From Pomphorhynchus laevis (taxonomy: Eukaryota > Acanthocephala > Palaeacanthocephala > Echinorhynchida > Pomphorhynchidae): DNA of 64,000 nt. The position numbers and the translations under genes were made by a program. The stretch spans positions 1 to 64,000 of the forward strand of contig WNNJ02002515.1 of NCBI GenBank assembly GCA_012934845.2. The letters run 5' to 3'. Positions within the stretch are counted from its first letter, which is position 1; each line of letters starts with the position of its first letter. This document shows positions 47,619 through 58,567 of this stretch, piece after piece. The notes under the pieces are model-generated. The model worked only from the letters and a program-made list of their open reading frames with translations, was not told the DNA's origin and ran no database searches.

Positions 47619-47660
47619 AATTTCTTCTTTTTTCTGATCCAGCTCCAATAATTCTTTATA

Positions 47661-49184
47661 AATAATGGATCAGTATCAACTTTAAAAAACATATTTTGTA
47701 ATAAGCTGTCTATTAATTGGAAATAGTGGTAGTTATAATGTGTATTGTAGAACACTTATTTAGTAGATCAAGGAAAAATCAGAAACCATACGGTGCAGCA
47801 TTTTGCATACTTCCTTAAATGTATATTATGCATTACAGCAATTTCAAATGACATCTTTTTATAACGATACATTAAATATAAAATGCATATTAAATATATG
47901 CTAATTCCTAAACAAGAGCTATTTTGTATTGTCCTTTCATTAAAAGATGGATTTTGGAGCAGAATCGACAAAATAACGAAGGCATTTATTAAGTTTTAAT
48001 TCTGTTAGATTATGCGTGCATCAACAGAATAAGCAAAAAAACATTTCTATCACTATAAAAATGTTAAAATTAAAATGTTTTTTTTCTTCTGCTGATGTGA
48101 GCAGAAGATAGCGAATAATATAATATATTTCGTATCTCGTTGATTATTTTTCAAAGTAAAAAACAAAAATTTTCGTGGGTCATTTATTGTCTACTAGTAT
48201 GATTTAAAGTCGTTGCAGTTTTTAATGACATACTGCATTTAATTAAAATACTTACATTTATAGAATAATTTATATCTTGGAATACTTTGTCAAATAATTA
48301 TTTGATTATTAATTAATTATTAATGATGTGAATTAATCATTTGTTAATCTACGGTCATAATGCTCTTAATGTCAGATAAAAGTAATCTGCATACTTTTTA
48401 AAAAGGATAGATTGAAATTTTTAGTTAGTTTCTAAGCAATATTCTATAAGCAATAACGGTGCATTAGTAAAATATAAATTATAAAAGCAAACGGGCTGTC
48501 CTCATTTCCACACGCTTGTTTCCAGAAATAAGCTCACCTGTAATTCTATGTCGTTTTTACATTCTAAAAATGATAGATTTTCATGAGGCGTTTATATATG
48601 TAATATATTCGCAGAGGTGCCTCCAGTAAAGACATCCTCTATTCATTAAGTCACATGCAGTTATATTTTAATGAGTAAGTAGTATATTTTAATAACTCGG
48701 TAAACAACAAGGTTGTGGTGGTAGCATTCATTTATCAAAATATCAACTGCAAAAATGAGTATTGTGTAATCTCAAATTGATAACAGATTTTTAAAATGGT
48801 GGAGAGGTGTAGTTATAAAACCATATATCATTAGTAACACTGGTCTGGTGATATATCTTGGTGTAAAAACGTAGCCTTATTTAAGGTGTAAATGTGTATC
48901 TACTTCGATAGAAAAACATTAGCTTCTAGACCATGGTAGTTGTTCAAGGAAATTTAAAAAAAATATTACCTTTAAAACTAATGACACACAAGTACAAACA
49001 ATTCACATTTTACAAGTCACGTGATAATTTATGCAATAAAAAAGAAGACCATAAGTTTGAGTATATTTTTAAAAATGGGAAACAACTAGATTTCTCTTTA
49101 ACCTAGTTTTCGTAAAGAAACATTAGAAGTGTAGATAGGTATTTACAAAAACGATGATCCAATTACCAACAAAATATAATAAAT
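47661..49184. other. AT-rich intergenic DNA
   Basis: No gene seen. At 48080-48130 CTTCTGCTGATGTGAGCAGA and AGCGAATAAT form another very decayed version of the hammerhead-like layout; around 47945 TTTTGGAGCAGAATCGACAA resembles the foldback terminus. Confidence 0.5.
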
Positions 49185-49555
49185 CAAATCTGTCCACGGA
49201 GTTAACATATTTAATATAGTTATAAAATTATAAAAATAATAATGCTAAATCAAAATTTAATGATTAAATAATAAAATAAATAATTGTTATAAGATGTTTT
49301 ATAATTTAAATCAAGTTAAAATAAAAAATTTAAATTTAAAATAAACATCATTTTTATGAATTGACTAATAAATAACAGACGTTGTATCAGAATAAAGATT
49401 AGAGGTCATCAGGAGGAACTGCTATGCTATCAGGTTTCGGCACCTAACTTTTCTACCAAACATAGCAGCGGGACAAAATACGTGTTAAGAATGTATTTCC
49501 TCTGATTAAATTTGATTATTTACTATCTTATTCTAATACAAAGTATATTATTATT
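49185..49555 (+). repeat. 370-bp interspersed repeat, second copy
   Basis: Collinear with 36468-36840, including the palindromic block GACGTTGTATCAGAATAAAG ... TATCTTATTCTAATACAAAG at its right end. Divergence is moderate, so the copies are not recent. Confidence 0.75.
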
Positions 49556-50330
49556 AATCCATAAAAATTTGCCACTTAAGAGTTTAAATTTATTCTTTAT
49601 ATTATTGTGTTGATTTATATATTTTACTATTTTCTGCTTGATGTTATTTTTATAGTAACCTAGTTTAAAATATGTATCTATTAAATTATTTAAATGATTT
49701 TGAAGAAAGCCAATATCATTACATATTGTTGCAATTCTTAAAATTTCATTATTTAATGTATTATATTTTATATTATATGGTATGCATGAATGCTCATGCA
49801 AAAATATGTTTCTTGTAAATTTAAATATGTCATCTTTACGATATAAATTAATAGTAGTTTTAGTTAATGTTATTTTAATGTTCATATCTAGATATACACC
49901 TTCTTTATCATTAATATTGGTTTTGTTAAGAATAAGGCTAGCTGGATAAATTTGTTCGCTTGTTGAATAAAAATCATGCGAGTTAAAATTATCATACTTA
50001 AATATGATCAATGCATCGAAACATATATTTCATATCTTTATATAACTTAAATTTATTTTTTGAACAGAATTATTATCCATAAAAATTTTCCGCTAATGAT
50101 TTTAAATTTATTCTTTATATTATTGTGTTGATTTATATATTTTACTATTTTCTATTTAATGATATTTTTATAGTAACCTAGTTTAAAATATGCATCTATT
50201 AAATTATTTAAATGATTTTAATGTTCTTATCAAGATATATACATTCTTTATCTTTAATATTAGTTTTATTAAGAATGAGCCTACCTGCAAAATTTGTTCG
50301 CTTATTGAATGAAGTTATTAAATAAAATTA
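49523..50330 (-). mobile_element. Broken retroelement tail, two tandem copies
   Basis: The minus frame at 50011-49523 reads SEQIYPASLILNKTNINDKE, GVYLDMNIKIT and LRIATICNDIGFLQNHL, a pattern I know from the end of RT-containing ORFs in several invertebrates (FLDLxI, then SxxPY, then QLIRxAR-like). A second, shorter copy lies at about 50060-50330 and a third trace at 50880-50960. Class not assigned; broken. Confidence 0.5.
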
Positions 50331-50734
50331 TTATTCGCTTATTAAAATTGTTTTATAAGAAATGTTGCTTTGTATAACAAGTTTCTAAATTAATTAAAAT
50401 AATTTCTTGTAAAACTGAAAATTTGTACAATTTGAAATTTAACAAAAATATCATAATGTTATTAATATAATTAATAGCATTATGTCAAAAAAAGCCGTAT
50501 ATATGTGAAACAGAAAATTGTAAAGTATATAAATCATTAAGTATTATTAAAAATAAGTTTAAACTATAACGTGGAAACTATTTATGAATAGTAAATAATA
50601 TTCTATGTATTAAAAAATTATAAATTACACTAGATAATCAAATTTCATCAATGGAAATACATCATTAGCATGTATTTGCGAAACTGATATGATGATTATA
50701 GGAATAGGGGAAACTTTTTAAACTAAATAATCAA

Positions 50735-50880
50735 ATTTCATCAGAGGAAATACATAATTTGTATGTATTTGGTCCAGTGTTGTCGGATCGAGGAATAGCA
50801 GGGTCCGAATCCTGATAACATAGCAGTTCATCACGATATCCTATAATCCTTTTCTGATACATCGTATATTATATATTAGT
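50735..50880 (-). repeat. Palindromic MITE-like repeat, inverted copy
   Basis: Reverse complement of the block at 49376-49555: AGAGGAAATACATA, then CATAGCAGTTCATC, then CTTTTCTGATACATCG. It is the fourth copy in the window. Confidence 0.7.
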
Positions 50881-50908
50881 CCATTCATAAAAATTTTCTA
50901 ATTTTCTA

Positions 50909-50992
50909 ATAGAATTTAAAAATTCTATTTTATATCGATCTAAACCTTGCATAATATTAAGATTAATATATTTATATCATGTATAATTGCTT
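50909..50992 (+). repeat. 84-bp direct repeat flanking a LINE insertion, left copy
   Basis: Identical to 51622-51705 except one base. It directly abuts the tail end of the inserted LINE fragment and so looks like an unusually long target-site duplication. Confidence 0.9.
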
Positions 50993-51621
50993 AATAATAA
51001 TTATTATTAATGTTTCAACAGCACACAAAAGCATGGCTTAATTGGCTGGTTCACTGCAGAAAAAAAGAAAATATAATAAAAGTATCACAAATACGGAAAA
51101 GCAGCTTTCCCCATGGCATCCTCCATCCGTAATTTCTTTTTGAATTCGTTGATATTGCTACTGCACACTGTTGACTCTCCAAGCCTATTCCACAGAGATA
51201 CAACTCGCCGATCAAATTGGACAGCTCGTGATTTTCTTATCCTTTCACGTCGCAGGGTTAAACCATGGCCTCGAAGGATATTGGATGAGCGCAAATGAAG
51301 GCAATCTCGAAGTGGATGATCCGATTCATTAAGAATTTGCCAGACCATACTCATATCGATGTACCGGCGGGTCCACGTGACAGTCTCAAGTCTAAGTGCT
51401 TTTAATCGATCAGGGTACGACAAAAATTTCAGTTGCGGTGCTAGCTTGGTAGCTCTATGAAGTACCCTCTCTGAACTAATATGTTCTTTTGAATTTTGGG
51501 GATACACACACGGCGCAGCATATAGAAGACGGCTCAACACATGAGCAAAGATTAGCGGACGTAGGGCAAATTGATTGAGTGCAATGAAAGTGCGTCGAAG
51601 TTGACCGATTATCCCCAACGC
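50993..51621 (-). mobile_element. 5'-truncated LINE insertion
   Basis: The minus-strand frame (51618-51085) reads RLLYAAPCVYPQN, LSYPDRLKALRLETV, RRYIDMSMVWQILNE, then VVSLWNRLGESTVCSSNINE, the standard CR1/jockey-like ORF2 C-terminal region after the RT thumb. It ends in an ATT-rich tail at 50993-51015 and is bounded exactly by the 84-bp direct repeats. The open frame is intact over the retained part, which fits a fairly recent, truncated insertion. Confidence 0.85.
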
Positions 51622-51705
51622 ATAGAATTTAAAAATTCTATTTTATATCAATCTAAACCTTGCATAATATTAAGATTAATATATTTATATCATGTATAAT
51701 TGCTT
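51622..51705 (+). repeat. 84-bp direct repeat, right copy
   Basis: See left copy at 50909-50992; the only difference is one base in the ATCGATC/ATCAATC stretch. Confidence 0.9.
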
Positions 51706-51722
51706 TCGGGTCAAATGTAACT

Positions 51723-51790
51723 AATTGACTGCGAACTATTTCCGAAAATATAATATATATTATATTTTTGGGGATAGTTTGCAGTCAATT
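51723..51790. repeat. Short hairpin
   Basis: AATTGACTGCGAACTATTTCC at the left and its near complement (GGGGATAGTTTGCAGTCAATT region) at the right surround an ATATAATATATATTATAT core. Small palindromic repeat. Confidence 0.75.
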
Positions 51791-52033
51791 AATTAAAATA
51801 TTTATTACTTTTTTAATAATTTATATATAGTACAAAATACTAGAATCATTTAACTTATCTGACAATATAATATTATTAAATACAAGGTGTTAGCTGAGAA
51901 GCTGTTTTGCCTTATCAAAAAATACAAGTTAATTCAGTAAATTGTCAGCATCAATATCAGCATGATTTAAGATATCCGTTGAAGTGTGAGTGTCGATTAT
52001 CCATTCATGCTAGGCACAGTCGCCTGAAGTGCT

Positions 52034-53122
52034 TCATCGAAGAAGCAGCGAAGACTTCCTCAGGCCACACATTTCAAGAAGTTGAGCGCGAGATGTGACA
52101 AGTTTGTTTACAATCGCCCAAAGGCAGGACAAGTCCAGTAATACAAATCTGTCACGAATCGAGCTTATCTCTAGCGCACGCAGCCGCATGAGGTAGGACG
52201 TTCCAGCCATAAAGCATATCCTTGAACCTCTCTTCAGTACCGACTCATAGTCGAGCAATTCTCGCTTAGTGCTAGGAAAGCATGCAGGGATGCAGTACTC
52301 CAGATGAGGGCGGACTAGTGAAGAAAATAAGATACCAAGCATTGGAGGTGACAGTCTGAGAAATGTATTTTTGATATAATACAATGCCCTAATTGCTTTT
52401 ATCCTTACGTGCACACTACTCAATCGTGTCTTAAGAAAGCGATGAATTATTACACCTAAGTATTTATGGTGTTCAACTTCATTTAATAACGCACTACCAA
52501 TACAATACTGGAACGGCAAAGTAGTCTTCCCCATTATTATCAAAACACATTTATCAATGTTTAACATGAGTCCAGTGGCTTCACACCATTCAGTAAGGCA
52601 GTCCAGATCGTCCTGTAGTGACTGACAATCGGTAGGAGTACGAACAACAGTCCAGATTTTTAAATCATCATATGCTAAAACAAGGTTCTTTAAACGCAGG
52701 AGCAGGTCATTAAGAAATACGACAAAAAGAAGAGGGCCAATAACAGATACTTGAGGTACATCAAAAAGCACTCTAGAGCTATTTGAAAGAACACCACCAA
52801 CTCTTACTTGGAATGACCGCAAAGATAAGAAATTCTTAATCCACTTAATGATCTGAAAATGGAAACCATAATGAGCAAGCAATGAGACGATATCGTCATG
52901 AGGGACGAGGTTAAATGTTTTAAAGAAGTCCAAAAAGACAGCGTCGATAACATATCCAGAACTCAAGGCGTCCATCCATCTTTCACGAGCTGCTATTAAA
53001 TTGGCTAAACAAGAACGGCCGGCATAAATTCGCGTTGTGAGTCCGAGAGAATACTGTTTTTCATAAGATGAAGTCGAGTATGCTTCGAGACTAGTTTTTC
53101 GAGAATTTTGGAAAACACGCAA
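52034..53122 (-). pseudogene. LINE reverse transcriptase
   Basis: One frame open for 362 codons: GRSCLANLIAARERWMDALS, VIDAVFLDFFKTFNLVPHD (palm motif A), RSFQVRVGGVLSNSS, VPQVSVIGPLLFVVFLNDLL (motif B), LAYDDLKIW (motif C, where FADD became AYDD), then LGVIIHRFLKTRLS and SLVRPHLEYCIPACFPS. The altered catalytic box and the lack of a C-terminus indicate it is dead. Confidence 0.85.
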
Positions 53123-53803
53123 GTAAGATTAATAAGGCGAAAGTCTGACGAACTAACAGGTGGATGCTTTTTGGGTATCTGGACTACAATGGCACGCTCT
53201 CAAATATCAGGAATCCAGCAATGTTTGAGGCTGTGTCGAAAAACAGAAGTTAGATGCTGACAGAGAGAACAAGCTAAAGCACGTACCAGAAAAGGATAAA
53301 TGTTATCAGTGCCTGATGAGCCAAATTGCCTCAGTGCCAATAATTCACTGTAAATACCATCTACTGCAATCTATATCGCGCAGTTGCGGATAGGAACAGG
53401 AACCGCATGCCAGGCGAACTGATTAAAGTCTACAGTAGAGTTACATGGAACTGCGAGGATCTTTGCTAGATGATTAGCGATATGGAGTTCCCCTGTTAGA
53501 ACTCCATCGACGAGTGAATAGATTTAATTCCCGTTTGAACGTTTCGGGAACTACGAACGTAGGACCAAAATCTCTTCGGATTATGGGAAATACACATTGC
53601 AATGTTGTTCTCTAATGATTGTCTTTTTTAATTTTAGCATGTTACAAAGATTCCGAGAAGCAGTGTACTCAATACGAATAGACGGATCTGCTCTAGACCT
53701 ATGCCATAATGTGTTTCGAATTTTCAGGGCTGAATTGACCTGATAGTCCAACCAAGGAGAGCGCGAGATACCCAATTTAGGGCGCTTCAATGGAGCGAAA
53801 CCG

Positions 53804-54804
53804 TTAGACGTACGCAATAAGCGGGCTGACAAGTGTAGCGAAACCGTTGGACGTACGCAATAAGCGGGCCGTCAAGTGTTCATAACTTTCTGGAACAGAA
53901 GAATTATACGTGTTGATTTCGGTAGAAAATGCTATTTGAAGTTGCTTAATGTCAACTTTAGCCCAATTTCTTTTCATGATCTGAGTGATAGGTGAAGGCA
54001 GATTGTCGTGGCAAGGTACATACCATGACAGTAAACAGTGATCACTGTTGCCTACTGGTGGATGATAGCAGATGTTAAAAATATCACCAATAACTTTTGC
54101 AAAAACTAAGTCAAGAATAGACCGGGATCCAATGTACGTAGGATGACAAACATGTTGGACCAACATCAAGTCGAAGAGAAGGAAACTACCGAGTTCCTTT
54201 TCAAGTCGAAGACATGACAGCAAACTCTGACCTTCCCAATAAATGTTGGAGAAGTTAAATTCACCGACCAGTAAAAATCGAGTAGAGGAGCATAGACGAC
54301 ATAGATATGGCCTCAGTAAGTTCAAATCTAAGAAGGCTGAAGATGAACGATACAATATACAGACATAAATTTTGACCCTACCTCGAACAATGCAGAACGA
54401 AAGTCCTTCAAATGAAGAGTTAATATAATCCGAAAAAGTATGTCAGACACACCGGTGCTACAGTGAATGTACGCGGCTACCCCACCTCCTCGTCTACCAG
54501 ATTGTAGATCCGAACGTAGCAAATAGTAGTTGGGAATTTGAATAACGTCGTCGGATATATTGGGATGCAACCAAGATTCACAAATGCAGAATACACAATA
54601 CTCATTTTTCAAGACAACATATTTTAGCTGTATATTGCGCCAAAATACTGCGGACATTTGAATAACCAAATGTATGTTGCTAACATAGGAAATCTTAGAG
54701 ATAGAATGAATATCACTAAAGTTAGCAAGATCATCTGAGCAAAGCCAATCTGGACAACAATCTATATCCATAGCAAAGGTTGACACCGCACTGTCGATTG
54801 ACAC
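53804..54804 (-). pseudogene. LINE APE-type endonuclease
   Basis: Two overlapping frames (54804-54328 and 54355-53804) cover the AP-endonuclease fold: VVLKNEYCVFCICESWLHP (the E of the active site), GRRGGGVAAYI, LLVGEFNFSNIYWEG (normally GDFN), RSILDLVFAK, and the catalytic SDH in PVGNSDHCLLSW. A frameshift separates the two halves. Confidence 0.8.
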
Positions 54805-55316
54805 CGTACAACTCGAAAATTTCTTACAAAGAGATTAGATTCGCCATTGTTCAGTCTTTTATGCAATTCTATAAAGGCATATTTTCTTCTAACCCGATCC
54901 TTAGGGGATAAATCTTGGAATATATGGAAATAAGATCCGAGTAACCGAGACCTATGATGAAACAGAAAGTCGACATGTTCCCTAGAACTGAGAACTTTCA
55001 ACAACCTAGGTTTCTCAGTCATTATTTTACCCAGACGAAAAACTTTCTTAACAACAAGGCTTTGAGCAACAGAGAGGTTTTCACTGTCAATTATTTTGGA
55101 CAGAATTGTACGGAGAATCTTTACGTCATCATCTAGCCTAACCTGAGCATCACCGCTACCCGATTCTTTAACTCCAGATACAATGATAATATATCTTCTA
55201 TCTGAGATGAATTGTTTTCTACTTAATGTATTGCCTGAGGAAGACATTGCTTGAGAGTTGGCGATACTTCCCAATGTGGAATCATTAGTGGTACAGTCTA
55301 TTGATACAGAGGTCAA
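54762..55316 (-). pseudogene. LINE ORF1 body
   Basis: Reads KVFRLGKIMTEKPRLLKVLS, LLGSYFHIFQDLSPKDRVRR, then NGESNLFVRNFRVVRCQ. The FRLGK...RPLLxV, LxPxxRxxRR and GE-N-L-x-x-R order is the conserved nucleic-acid-binding ORF1 of CR1-type LINEs in many invertebrates. Open for 184 codons. Confidence 0.75.
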
Positions 55317-56474
55317 TTGGCTATTAACGTTAGACTTGTGTTGATGTGCTGATATGAGATGATCTTCCTACATGAGCTCCTTCACGCTCTCATTATGTGG
55401 AACCAAACTGTGACTATTGGAAGGAGAGTTGTGAGTAATATTATTGTCCGAGTGAGTATTGACAGTGTGCGTTCGTTCACTTTCTATATGACGAACAGTA
55501 TAAGATTTTGAGTGCCCTCTCTTCCAGATACGAACAGGAGTGATTCCTGTAACTGACGATGTAGTATTGCCCATTACATGTGAGCATCAATGTGCATCTG
55601 AACCAATATATGCGTTCGAATCATTGACGATTTTGACAGAGTCTGTACCTCATCATTGTGAATATTTTTGGACACTGTTGTCATAACAAGATAATGATTT
55701 CGTATTGTATGTATAAGTACTTGTAGTTCATCTACCTCCCTACGTAGGATGTATATGTCGCCTGTAGCACTTATTCCACATAAGAAGCGTCCATTTAAGG
55801 CGCTTGGGACACCAACCGGCACTGATAAAATCGACCAGTTCAAGCAACCATCATTGTCGCAGCCAGCTTATACCTCTTCGTACTTCGGGTCATTATTCTT
55901 GAATTGTCTCGACTTTTTACCCATTTTCATAATTGATGTATATTATTTATTGTAAGTATTAAAAATCAAGACAATTTTTTAATCAGATTAATCAGTTCCA
56001 GATCAATCAAGTTCTAGATCAATCCAGATTCAGATCAATCTAATTTATAAGTTTTAATAACCAAAAAATTTTAACCAGTGATAGCTAATATGATATAATA
56101 GCTATTATGTCTGATAAGTATAGAATATCTAAACAAAATTCTAAACTAGGTAGATCATTCAGTCAATGGTTGCTATCAACCATTAATACTGATATATCAC
56201 AATTTCACGGTAGCTGTCAACATCTCGGCTTGAATCTTTACCTTATATAACGTTTTCAGAAATACGCTTCCCTGATAAGGGAAAGATAAACCGAATAGAG
56301 AGCATACTTAAAAACTTGCACACAAAAAGAAAACAAGATATCGCTACTCTGTTTCAGATACTCACAACACAATCCATAAGCCCATATTGCCTTAGTTTTC
56401 ATTCTATTAATAAATAAAGACAGTTCTCCTGTGATCAGAGGAGATAGTGAATATAAGGTTTATTAAGATCGAAT

Positions 56475-56503
56475 TTTCGATGGCTAACTGTTATCATCAT
56501 CAG
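56475..56503 (-). ncRNA. Hammerhead-like core near Penelope-like fragment
   Basis: Minus strand: CUGAUGA (56503-56497), a bulged stem II (GAUAAC/GUUAGCCAUC), GAAA (56478-56475), then AUUCGAUC with an AUC triplet. Stem I pairing is poor. It lies about 320 bp downstream, on the same strand, of the GIY-YIG fragment, where a Penelope-like terminal repeat would be expected. Confidence 0.45.
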
Positions 56504-56589
56504 GATAAAATTATAAACAGTTTTAAAAATTGCTACTTATATGATGATTACCATATCGATGAAGTTCAAACGATTAGTCTTACCCCTTT

Positions 56590-56800
56590 TTTCATCAAAA
56601 CATCAAACTGAAATTCACAATGAACAACAAAATGAACAAAATACAACAGAGATAAAAGCACAAAAACAATTACAATGTCAAAAAAACACTTTACAAAACA
56701 AAATTAATTGTATGATTTATTAAAGCAAACAAAACAGTAAATAGTTTTTAATAATGAATAAACTACAAACTACACTTCCAGAATATTTGTTATTAAATCA
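56590..56800 (+). repeat. 200-bp inverted repeat, left copy
   Basis: It matches the reverse complement of about 59065-59266 (shared runs: TCATCAAAACATCAAA, GAACAACAAAATGAACAAAA, ACAAAATTAATTGTATGATT). The pair surrounds the younger LINE and part of the Penelope-like debris. Confidence 0.8.
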
Positions 56801-56825
56801 ATATTGGGTTTATTATTTAGCTTCA

Positions 56826-57016
56826 ATTTATTATGACTTTTTTGGATAAAAATGCTTGTATTTTACGTTCAAAATGTTAGTATCCACCGAAATCACTTTA
56901 CCCCTATCAAATCCTATTTTATGATCATTATTTAAAAAATGATCTATAACAATCCCTGATTCAATTCCTTTTTTAACATAATATTTATGTTGACTAATAC
57001 GTTTAGATAAACCTTA
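56826..57016 (-). mobile_element. Penelope-like element fragment: GIY-YIG endonuclease
   Basis: The minus strand reads GLSKRISQHKYYVKKGIESG, then IVIDHFLNNDHKIGFDRGKV. The R-I-x-x-H-K, S-x-x-x-x-H, N-x-H-x-x-x-F/W-D series is the Penelope-type GIY-YIG endonuclease. Only the C-terminal part of the domain remains; broken. Confidence 0.6.
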
Positions 57017-57070
57017 CCACTTTATCATAATCATATACACTTTATCACAATTATCACAATTTATTTGATA

Positions 57071-58190
57071 TACAATCTATTTGATATGCTTTTCTCTCTT
57101 CTGCTTGGCGATCTATCTCCGTTTATCAAACCTTACTCCTTTAAGGTCATGCAATACATTTATTTGATAATAATAATTTATTAATTTATTTGATACACAA
57201 TTTATTTGATATGATTTTCTTTCTTCTGCTTGGCGATCTATCTCCGTTTATCAAACCTTACTCCTTTAAGGTCATGCAATACGCCGATGACATTCTAATC
57301 TATGCTCATGCACCCGCACATCGCATACACGATATCGGCATTTCTGCCTCCAACTGTCTTTCTTATATCTACAAACGTCTCACCAATCTCCATCTCGTTC
57401 TAAACCCCGAAAAGTCCAAAATAATGTGGATCCTCCCCCGTAAACCAAACATATCTCCTCCCACTGTATATTTTGCCTCATCGATCATCCCCATAGTCCA
57501 CAATCTCACTTTCTTAGGCTTCCATTTCGATGATCACCTTTCCCTTAAACCCTTCGTCCGTGACAAGGTCCGCTCATCTAACTTAATTCTCCGTGACATC
57601 CGCCGTATCCGCCCCCTTATCGACTTCCGTTCTTGTATGTATCTTCTTTCATCGCTTCTTTTCCCTAAAATCGATTACTGCTTAAGCCTTTTCGCCAATT
57701 CTCCAAAATCCATCATCCTACCCCTACAACGAATAATCAACACCGCCGTTCGAGTGTTCTTTCGTCTCCGTCGCTTCGACCACACATCCACATATTTTGC
57801 CCAACTCTCCTGGCCCACCATCCACATCCGCATCAAACTCCGCCTTCTTTTCGTTACCTTTCGTCTCATCGCTATTGGCTCCCCATCGTTCATCAACCTT
57901 CCTTTCTTAGACGATACTCGCCCCACCGCGCTATCGCTTCGTTCCTATCATACCCTCTTACTCCACGTTCCTAATTACTCCAACAACTACGGTCTCCGAT
58001 CCTTCCTCGTTGCCACCTCACTCGCCTGGAATCAACTCCCTCTCGACGTCCGCCGCGCCCCCTCCTTTATCACATTCAAACACCTCATCCGTTTACACCT
58101 TCTCGACACATGATTCACAGTCTTGTTTTGTTGTGGTCATGTAAGCGTGCACTGGCATGCATTTGCCACGTTAAAATAAATCCTTTTTTA
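57071..58190 (+). mobile_element. Younger 5'-truncated LINE inserted in Penelope-like debris
   Basis: The 307-codon frame (57190-58113, TGA) opens just before the RT catalytic box MQYADDILIYAH, then LVLNPEKSKIMWILPRK, LTFLGFHFDDHLSLKPF, LFPKIDYCLSLFA, and ends LAWNQLPLDVRRAPSF, the LINE ORF2 C-terminus. YADD is intact. An AATAAA follows at 58175. The segment is clearly richer in C and G than its surroundings, with many C-ending codons, so it is the least decayed element here. Its 5' edge is duplicated (57071-57154 repeats 57200-57282). Confidence 0.85.
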
Positions 58191-58567
58191 TACAATCTTC
58201 ATTGTAATGTGGTTTGCGTTTAAATATATTTTTAATTTTGGCATTTTTTTATTATCAAGAACTGTGTTATTTCTGTCATTACCGGAAAATTTTGCATTTT
58301 TAACTATTTTGATGTTCGATCTACCATCACTTTATGGTACGCCCTTTTATTTTATCTCTAGTTGGGGTCGTATAAGTATAGTCGTAACGCTGTTTTCTTT
58401 GAAATAAGACTTTTTAATAGTCAAGTAGGAAATCAGCTACTTACAGACTTTGACTGGTCATATAATCTCTTCCCTTTTTCAGATAACTACTAGAACAAAT
58501 GCCTTTGCTCTCAAAACAGTGAAACGGAAGATATCTTACACTTTTAAAGGAATGTTATTTCTCCAAT

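Larger units (their letters stand above)
46582..47660. repeat. 1.08-kb foldback with ribozyme-like core in each arm
   Basis: Left arm about 46582-47066 and right arm about 47197-47660 are inverted copies over roughly 465-485 bp (matching runs include CGTAACGTTAAATATTGTGT and GAATGTAAATATTGTTTTTA), with a 130-bp loop. Each arm carries near its outer end CUGAAGA, a CUAAC-type stem, GAAA and UAUC (46615-46654 minus; 47579-47618 plus). The outer sequence TTGGAGCTGGATCA is shared with the fragments at 570-690 and 42.1 kb. No ORF inside. Confidence 0.85.
51900..55960 (-). mobile_element. CR1/jockey-like LINE, nearly full length but decayed
   Basis: On the minus strand the parts follow in the expected order: an ORF1 N-terminus with MGKKSRQFKNNDPKYEEV and a PHD-like VGVPSALNGRFLCG stretch (55940-55574), ORF1 body (55316-54762), APE endonuclease (54804-53804), RT (about 53130-52034). 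The RT C-terminus fades before 51900 without the usual WNxLP end or a tail, so the 3' end is missing. Reading frames are broken in several places. It ends about 195 bp from the 84-bp repeat of the neighbouring LINE insertion. Confidence 0.85.

Noticed and set aside
33000-49000. Numerous 60-90-codon frames in AT-rich DNA
   Set aside because: Composition is Ile/Asn/Lys/Tyr/Phe-rich as expected from random AT-rich sequence, without splice-supported neighbours or family motifs.
50805-50830. tRNA T-loop-like GGGTCCGAATCCTG
   Set aside because: Lies inside a copy of the palindromic repeat; no acceptor stem, D-arm or anticodon arm around it.
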